NCBI RefSeq assembly: GCF_018613855.1
Contig: NZ_JAGGPK010000028.1
Span: 1-64,000, forward strand
DNA: 64,000 bases
Direction: 5' to 3'
DNA from: Arthrobacter sp. ISL-30
GTDB lineage: Bacteria; Actinomycetota; Actinomycetes; Actinomycetales; Micrococcaceae
The notes beneath the pieces were generated by a model that saw nothing but the letters and a program-made list of their open reading frames with translations, was not told the origin of the DNA and made no database searches. Within the stretch, counting starts at the first letter, position 1. Every line of letters starts with the position of its first letter. Both the position numbers and the translations under genes were made by a program. This document shows, piece by piece, positions 59,654 through 64,000 of the stretch.

Positions 59654-60367
59654 CTAGGCGCTGCAGCCGTCCGGGCCGCACGCCTCGCCGCTGGAACTTC
59701 CGACGGCGGAACTTCCGACGGCGATCAGCGGATGGGCTTCCTGCCATGCCTGTTCCAGGGCCTTGGTGAAGAGGGCCGTCGGCTGGGCACCTGAGAGCCC
59801 GTACTTGCGATCGATCACGAAGAAGGGGACGCCGGTGATGCCCAGGGTGCGGGCTTCAGCGAAATCGTGGCGGACGTTGTTGGAGTACTTGTCGGTGGTG
59901 AAGAGCTCCGCGACTTCCCGGGCGTCGATCCCCAGCTCGATACCGAGGGCCGTCAGGTAGTCTTTGCTGCCGATGTCCTTGCCGTGCTCAAAATGGTCGC
60001 TGAGCAGTCGCTCCTTGGCGAGGTCCTGCTTACTGTGGGCCGCGGCCAGGTGGATCAGACGATGCGCGGTGAAGCTGTTGGCAACCACGACGTCGTCGAA
60101 CTTGTAGTTGAGTCCTTCGCCCTTGGCCTGTTGAGCGACGTGGCTGAACATCTGCCGGACCTGCTCCGGGGCAAGGCCCTTGCGGCTGCTGAGATACTCC
60201 AGCTCGGTGCCGTCGTAGTGCTCCGGAAGGGAAGGATCCAGCTGGTAGCTGCGCCACTGAACTTTCACGGAGTCGGCATGGGGGAACTCTGCGAGGGCCG
60301 CTTCAAAGCGGCGCTTGCCGATGTAGCACCAAGGGCATGCGACGTCGGACCAGATCTCAATCTTCAT
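59654..60367 (-). CDS. DsbA/FrnE-family thioredoxin-fold oxidoreductase
   Basis: The 237-residue cytoplasmic protein has a CPWC active site at residues 11-14 (IEIWSDVACPWCYIGKRRF), a helical insert, and the cis-Pro loop GITGVPFFVID. It is of the FrnE/2-hydroxychromene-2-carboxylate isomerase-like DsbA group, linked to disulfide exchange. ATG 60367 is preferred because it begins the fold; the frame from 60481 adds 38 residues without a family match. The C-terminal tail has a duplicated SSAVGS segment from a 15-bp repeat and ends CGPDGCSA. Confidence 0.9.
   Translation of the reverse strand: MKIEIWSDVACPWCYIGKRRFEAALAEFPHADSVKVQWRSYQLDPSLPEHYDGTELEYLSSRKGLAPEQVRQMFSHVAQQAKGEGLNYKFDDVVVANSFTAHRLIHLAAAHSKQDLAKERLLSDHFEHGKDIGSKDYLTALGIELGIDAREVAELFTTDKYSNNVRHDFAEARTLGITGVPFFVIDRKYGLSGAQPTALFTKALEQAWQEAHPLIAVGSSAVGSSSGEACGPDGCSA
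59693..59722 (-). repeat. Perfect 15-bp tandem repeat at DsbA-like 3' end
   Basis: GGAACTTCCGACGGC occurs twice without gap (59693-59707 and 59708-59722), encoding the repeated SSAVG near the C-terminus. Confidence 0.9.
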
Positions 60368-60618
60368 GTCCCCAACAACCCCGGGGACGTGTAATGCATT
60401 CCTGATCCGGCTGTTGCTTTGCTCACTCCGCCAATGGCCTGGGCGAACACCATCGCCCTTGCCGGGACGCACTGCGGACAATATGTTTGTCGTAGGTTAT
60501 GCAGTCAGCCTTCGAATGCCGGTCATTCGAAGCGAATCGTGAGAACTGGGGCCACGAGTCGCCAATGCTGTGGTCTTTCCCTGACGGGGAGCCATACGAA
60601 ACGTTGGAGGCTAGAGGC

Positions 60619-61722
60619 ATGCGTATAGGACTGATAGCGGCACCATGGATTCCCATTCCCCCACCCACTTATGGCGGCATCGAGAGGGTGGTGGATTCCC
60701 TGGCCAGAGGTTTCGCCGACGCCGGGCACGACGTCTTGCTGGCCGCCGCCGCCGACAGTGATTGTCCCGTCCCGAAGGCTCCCGGGATGAGAACCTCCGA
60801 GCCTGCCGAAATGGGGTTCACGCTTTCAGAGATGAGCCATGTGGTCAGGGCCTATCAGGCGATGCGGGGAATGGACATCATTCATGACCACACACTTGCC
60901 GGACCACTTTATGCGCACCGTCCGCAGGCTGTGCCAGTGGTAACAACCATCCACGGCCCACTGTCGCCCCAGATGGTCGACCTGTACAAGGCCATTGAGA
61001 AGAACACGAGCATCATCGGGATTTCCCGCGACCAATTGGCGCATGCACCGGAATTGCGTGCCACCGGAGTGATCCATCATGGGATGGACGTTTCGACCGT
61101 CCCTGTGGGCTCCGGCAAGGGCGGCTATGCCTGCTTTGTGGGAAGGGTGTGTCCTGACAAGGGCGTCATGGAGGCGATCAAGATTGCACGGAGCGCGGGA
61201 ATTCCACTGCGCCTGGCGGCCAAAATGCGCGAGCCCGACGAACAGGCCTACTTCCGGGACGTTGTGAAGCCCATCCTTGGCTCCAACGAGGAGTTCCTGG
61301 GCGAGATTGGGGACGCCGAGAAGTATGAACTTATGGGAAGCGCCACGGTCTTCCTCAATCCGATCCAGTGGTCTGAACCTTTTGGCCTGGTGATGATTGA
61401 GGCCATGGCCACCGGCACTCCGGTAGTGGGCACCCCGCTCGGCGCCGCCCCTGAGATCGTGGACCACGGCAGCACCGGATTCCTGGGCTCCCTCGAAGAG
61501 TTGCCCGCCTTGGTTCCAAAGGCGGCTGCGCTAAACCGGGCTGACGTACGGGGCGCTGTGGAGGAGCGCTTCAGTTCGCAGCGCATGGTGGAGGACCATA
61601 TGAAGCTGTATGGCCGGATTCTCAAGCAGTACGACCCCGAAGGTCTTCCGGTTCCAGGCCGATTGCAAGAGAATCAGAGGCAGGCTTCGCTTACTCGCGG
61701 CGCCTGGTTTTCCCGTCAGTAA
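60619..61722 (+). CDS. GT4 family glycosyltransferase
   Basis: The 367-residue GT-B enzyme has the N-terminal Rossmann start MRIGLIAAPWIPIPPPTYGGIERVVDSLARGFADAGHDV (donor loop GGIE) and TIHGPLSP. The C-terminal EPFGLVMIEAMATGTPVVGT is the GT4 E-x7-E region. It transfers a nucleotide-sugar-derived hexose to an unknown acceptor. I start at ATG 60619 with GGAGG about 8 bases upstream; upstream codons from 60499 look non-coding. It is directly followed (24 bases) by the debranching-like gene, a recurrent pair in this order. Confidence 0.9.
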   Translation: MRIGLIAAPWIPIPPPTYGGIERVVDSLARGFADAGHDVLLAAAADSDCPVPKAPGMRTSEPAEMGFTLSEMSHVVRAYQAMRGMDIIHDHTLAGPLYAHRPQAVPVVTTIHGPLSPQMVDLYKAIEKNTSIIGISRDQLAHAPELRATGVIHHGMDVSTVPVGSGKGGYACFVGRVCPDKGVMEAIKIARSAGIPLRLAAKMREPDEQAYFRDVVKPILGSNEEFLGEIGDAEKYELMGSATVFLNPIQWSEPFGLVMIEAMATGTPVVGTPLGAAPEIVDHGSTGFLGSLEELPALVPKAAALNRADVRGAVEERFSSQRMVEDHMKLYGRILKQYDPEGLPVPGRLQENQRQASLTRGAWFSRQ

Positions 61723-61746
61723 CTGCTCCTGTGAAGGGACCGGGCC

Positions 61747-63879
61747 ATGACTGCATGGAACGCAGATACGTCGGCGGGCGCCTCCGAACTGGGCGCCGTG
61801 ACGGTGGTAGAGGGATCCTCATTTTGCATTTCTGCCCATAGCGGCGACATCTATTCCGGCGGTTCCCAGGGAGTCTTCTACCAGGACACCAGAATCGTGT
61901 CCCGCTTGACGTTGACTGTTAACGGGGCATTGCGGGAACCGTTGGTTGCCCGCAACCCGACTGCCTTTGAAGCCGACTTCATCGGAAGGGCAGTCTCATC
62001 CGATGGCAGGTTCGACAGTCCTCTCGTAGTTGAGCAAAAGCGCCATATCGGGCCTGGACTGCGGGATGACATCACCATCAGGAACTATTCGAGCGAGTCG
62101 GCCACATGCGACGTCGAGGTCGGTATCGATGCCGACCTAGCCGATCTCTTCGACGTCAAAGGCGGCCGGACAAGGACCGCAGGCGTTGCCGGCATTAAGT
62201 CCCTTGACGGGGAGCTTCACATCGAAGCGGAGCACAACGGAGAACGCCGTGGCGTCGCCTTTCGGGCTGCAGGAGCACACGTGCGGGAGGACGCGCTGAC
62301 GTTCCAGATCAGCATCCCGCCGCGGAGCCAATGGTCCACCAGCGTCATTGTGGTGCCGTTGATCAATGGAAAAGGACCGGAAGAACCCTTCACTGAAGCT
62401 GCTGAGCCGCAAGAGCGCGTGGGGGTGCGTCGGCACGTTGAATGGGAGGAGCACGTCCCGCGGATCACAGTGACGGACCAGAACATCCAGGACGTGCTGA
62501 ACCGCAGCCAGAGCGATCTCGGATCGCTGAGGATCTTCGATCCTGAGCACCCCGGCCGGGCAGCAGTCGCCGCCGGCGCACCATGGTTTATGGCACTATT
62601 TGGGCGGGATTCCCTCTTCTCCTCCTACATGTCCTTGATGGTTGATCCCAACCTTGCCGCCGGAACCCTGCAGACCCTTGCCGGGCTCCAGGGAAGCAAA
62701 GTCGATCCCGATTCCGAGGAGGAGCCGGGCAGGATTCCGCATGAGGTCCGGCTGGGCGTCAGCGCGGGACTTTCCCTGGGCGGTTCCGCCTACTACGGAA
62801 CCGCGGACGCCACCCCCCTTTTTGTCGGCCTGCTCGGGGAGCTCAGCAGATGGGGACTTGCCGACGACATCATCGAATCCCTGCTGCCGCATGCGGACCG
62901 AGCCCTGGAGTGGATCGAGAACTTCGGGGACCGTGACGGCGATGGCTTCGTGGAGTATCAGCGTCCCAATCTCCATGGCCTTGTGAATCAGGGGTGGAAG
63001 GACTCGTGGGACGGGATCAACTTCGCCGATGGGAGGATGGCCGAGCCTCCCATAGCCTTGTGTGAAGTCCAGACCTACGTCTTTGGTGCCTATGTTGGGC
63101 GCTCGCTGCTCGCCCGCTCGCTGGGCGACGTCGACACGGAGCGTCATTGGGCGGAGCGTGCCGCAGAGTTGAAGGCGGCTTTCAACGAGAAGTTCTGGCT
63201 GCCCGACAAGGGGTATTACGCGGTTGCCCTGGACAAGGACAAGCGGCCGGTCGATTCCTGCACGTCGAACATGGGGCACTGCCTGTGGATGCGAATTGTT
63301 GACGAAGACAAGGCCCCGCTGATTGCCGAGCGCCTGATGTCGCCTGAGATGTTCACCGGCTGGGGCATCAGGACACTGGCTTCGAACATGGCCGCGTACA
63401 ACCCCGTCAGCTACCACAACGGCTCCGTCTGGCCGCACGATACAGCCATCGTGGCCACGGGACTTATGCGTTACGGCTTCGTGAAGGAGGCCAGCAGGAT
63501 TGCGAGCGGCCTCTTCGCCGCTGCTGGGCATTTTGGCGGTCAATTGCCCGAGCTGTTCTGCGGATTCGACCGCGAGGACTTCGCCCTGCCGGTGCCGTAT
63601 CCCACTGCATGCTCACCCCAGGCCTGGGCGGCCGCAGCACCGATCCAATTGGCCCGCGTCCTGCTTCGCTTTGATCCGGATTTCACCCGGAACGTCGTCC
63701 ACCTTTCACCTATCGTCAATGCCGAATTCGGGGAGTTCAGGGCCGACAACGTGCTGCTCGGCCACTCGAGGATCACCATTCAGGCGGGGGCCGACGGCGG
63801 AAGAATAGATGGGCTTCCCGAAGGGTTGGAGCTGAGTTTGCAGCCCAGGCCGCCGCTGGAAAGGGACTTTGTGGACTAG
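61747..63879 (+). CDS. Glycogen-debranching-like amylo-alpha-1,6-glucosidase
   Basis: The 710-residue protein has a GDE N-terminal beta domain (VTVVEGSSFCISAHSGDIYSGGSQGVFYQDTRIVSRLTLTVNG). The (alpha/alpha)6 catalytic domain follows from about residue 270 (APWFMALFGRDSLFSSY, LVNQGWKDSWDGINFADG, VSYHNGSVWPHDTAIVATGL). The signature WKDSWDG and HNGSVWPHD match amylo-alpha-1,6-glucosidase/GH63-like enzymes. It acts on glycan or trehalose-linked oligosaccharides made with the GT4 partner (inference). GAAGGGAC precedes ATG 61747. Its stop is inside a 15-bp tandem repeat. Confidence 0.9.
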   Translation: MTAWNADTSAGASELGAVTVVEGSSFCISAHSGDIYSGGSQGVFYQDTRIVSRLTLTVNGALREPLVARNPTAFEADFIGRAVSSDGRFDSPLVVEQKRHIGPGLRDDITIRNYSSESATCDVEVGIDADLADLFDVKGGRTRTAGVAGIKSLDGELHIEAEHNGERRGVAFRAAGAHVREDALTFQISIPPRSQWSTSVIVVPLINGKGPEEPFTEAAEPQERVGVRRHVEWEEHVPRITVTDQNIQDVLNRSQSDLGSLRIFDPEHPGRAAVAAGAPWFMALFGRDSLFSSYMSLMVDPNLAAGTLQTLAGLQGSKVDPDSEEEPGRIPHEVRLGVSAGLSLGGSAYYGTADATPLFVGLLGELSRWGLADDIIESLLPHADRALEWIENFGDRDGDGFVEYQRPNLHGLVNQGWKDSWDGINFADGRMAEPPIALCEVQTYVFGAYVGRSLLARSLGDVDTERHWAERAAELKAAFNEKFWLPDKGYYAVALDKDKRPVDSCTSNMGHCLWMRIVDEDKAPLIAERLMSPEMFTGWGIRTLASNMAAYNPVSYHNGSVWPHDTAIVATGLMRYGFVKEASRIASGLFAAAGHFGGQLPELFCGFDREDFALPVPYPTACSPQAWAAAAPIQLARVLLRFDPDFTRNVVHLSPIVNAEFGEFRADNVLLGHSRITIQAGADGGRIDGLPEGLELSLQPRPPLERDFVD

Positions 63880-63932
63880 CCGCTGGCGGCTGGTCATCAA
63901 ACCGCTAGTCGCTGAACTGCTAGTCACCAAAC
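63873..63932. repeat. Four degenerate 15-bp tandem repeats at a convergent gene junction
   Basis: GGACTAGCCGCTGGC (63873), GGCTGGTCATCAAAC (63888), CGCTAGTCGCTGAAC (63903) and TGCTAGTCACCAAAC (63918) share the form nGCTAGTCnCnnAAC. They include the stop of the debranching gene and, on the other strand, of the next gene. Confidence 0.72.
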
Positions 63933-64000
63933 CGGTGCTCCATGACGAAATCGTGCTCGACGGCGGTACCGAGCCGAAACGATTTGGTGCCGACTTTCCG
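63920..64000 (-). CDS. Partial CDS, C-terminus only (gene runs off the window)
   Basis: On the minus strand an open frame enters from beyond 64000 and ends at 63920. The last 26 residues read VGTKSFRLGTAVEHDF, then VMEHRFGD and stop. No family can be assigned from this length. Convergence with the debranching-like gene and GC-rich third codon positions support a real gene. Confidence 0.45.
   Translation of the reverse strand, partial: RKVGTKSFRLGTAVEHDFVMEHRFGD

Noticed and set aside
63950..64000. Assigning a function to the truncated gene at the right edge
   Set aside because: Only 26 codons are visible, too short to name a family.

Overview
The window is 64 kb of GC-rich chromosomal DNA from a high-GC Gram-positive actinobacterium. 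It is most likely Arthrobacter in the broad sense (Micrococcaceae, for example Paenarthrobacter or Pseudarthrobacter). Evidence for this is the actinobacterial gene orders purS-purQ-purL and dnaX-recR-lysC, a small SRP RNA next to dnaX, a long bifunctional PutA, an NgcEFG-type sugar transporter, and many GTG or TTG starts with 1-8 base gene overlaps. I see no insertion sequence, prophage, CRISPR array or plasmid module. One gene remnant (a truncated AbiEi/DUF559-type gene at 7608-8180) is the only clear sign of decay.

Layout. 0.1-5.1 kb: alpha/beta hydrolase, Tyr phosphatase, HAD-IIA phosphatase, TrmH-type RNA methylase, fbaA and DUF3151. 5.2-7.5 kb: UDG-like protein and purA. 7.6-10.1 kb: decayed gene, secreted Ala/Pro/Val-rich protein, and an ECF sigma gene overlapping its probable membrane anti-sigma gene. 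10.2-13.8 kb: CoA-binding protein, GH15 glucoamylase/trehalase-like enzyme, MmcQ/YjbR and TPR proteins. 14.0-17.4 kb: ngcEFG-type sugar importer without an ATPase. 17.5-22.2 kb: DUF1206, DUF503 and purSQL. 22.4-28.0 kb: a large secreted subtilase facing a three-gene operon that encodes two subtilisin-inhibitor-like (SSI) proteins with a putative 3-methyladenine glycosylase-like gene between them. 28.0-29.2 kb: OhrR-like MarR regulator and two paralogous 73-75 residue proteins. 29.3-34.7 kb: lysC, recR, dnaX and ffs. 34.8-40.2 kb: stand-alone NIF3-insert-like protein, tRNA-Ser(GGA), LysR regulator and putA. 40.3-46.8 kb: siderophore-iron uptake locus with a divergent iron box. 46.8-49.2 kb: duplicated-Cys DUF1540 protein, MFS exporter and its MarR regulator. 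49.3-54.0 kb: M23 peptidase with a repeat tail, glutathione peroxidase, and GH127 arabinofuranosidase under a LacI-type operator. 54.2-64 kb: phosphodiesterase, Stealth phosphotransferase, HAD phosphatase, LytR_C protein, TetR regulator, DsbA/FrnE-like protein, GT4 glycosyltransferase and glycogen-debranching-like enzyme.

How the genes work together. Purine synthesis is represented by purA and purSQL. Carbon scavenging is represented by ngcEFG, GH15, GH127, and the GT4 plus debranching pair. Iron uptake is a complete binding protein, two permeases, ATPase and reductase set, probably under DtxR/IdeR control. The subtilase and SSI arrangement looks like a protease with dedicated inhibitors.

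The most unusual signal no feature type explains is a recurrent pattern: at about eight gene 3' ends there is a 15-18 bp tandem microduplication that usually copies the stop-codon region (10587, 17341, 17455, 46719, 49148, 58873, 59693 and 63873). All calls are by eye from the sequence, without database searches.
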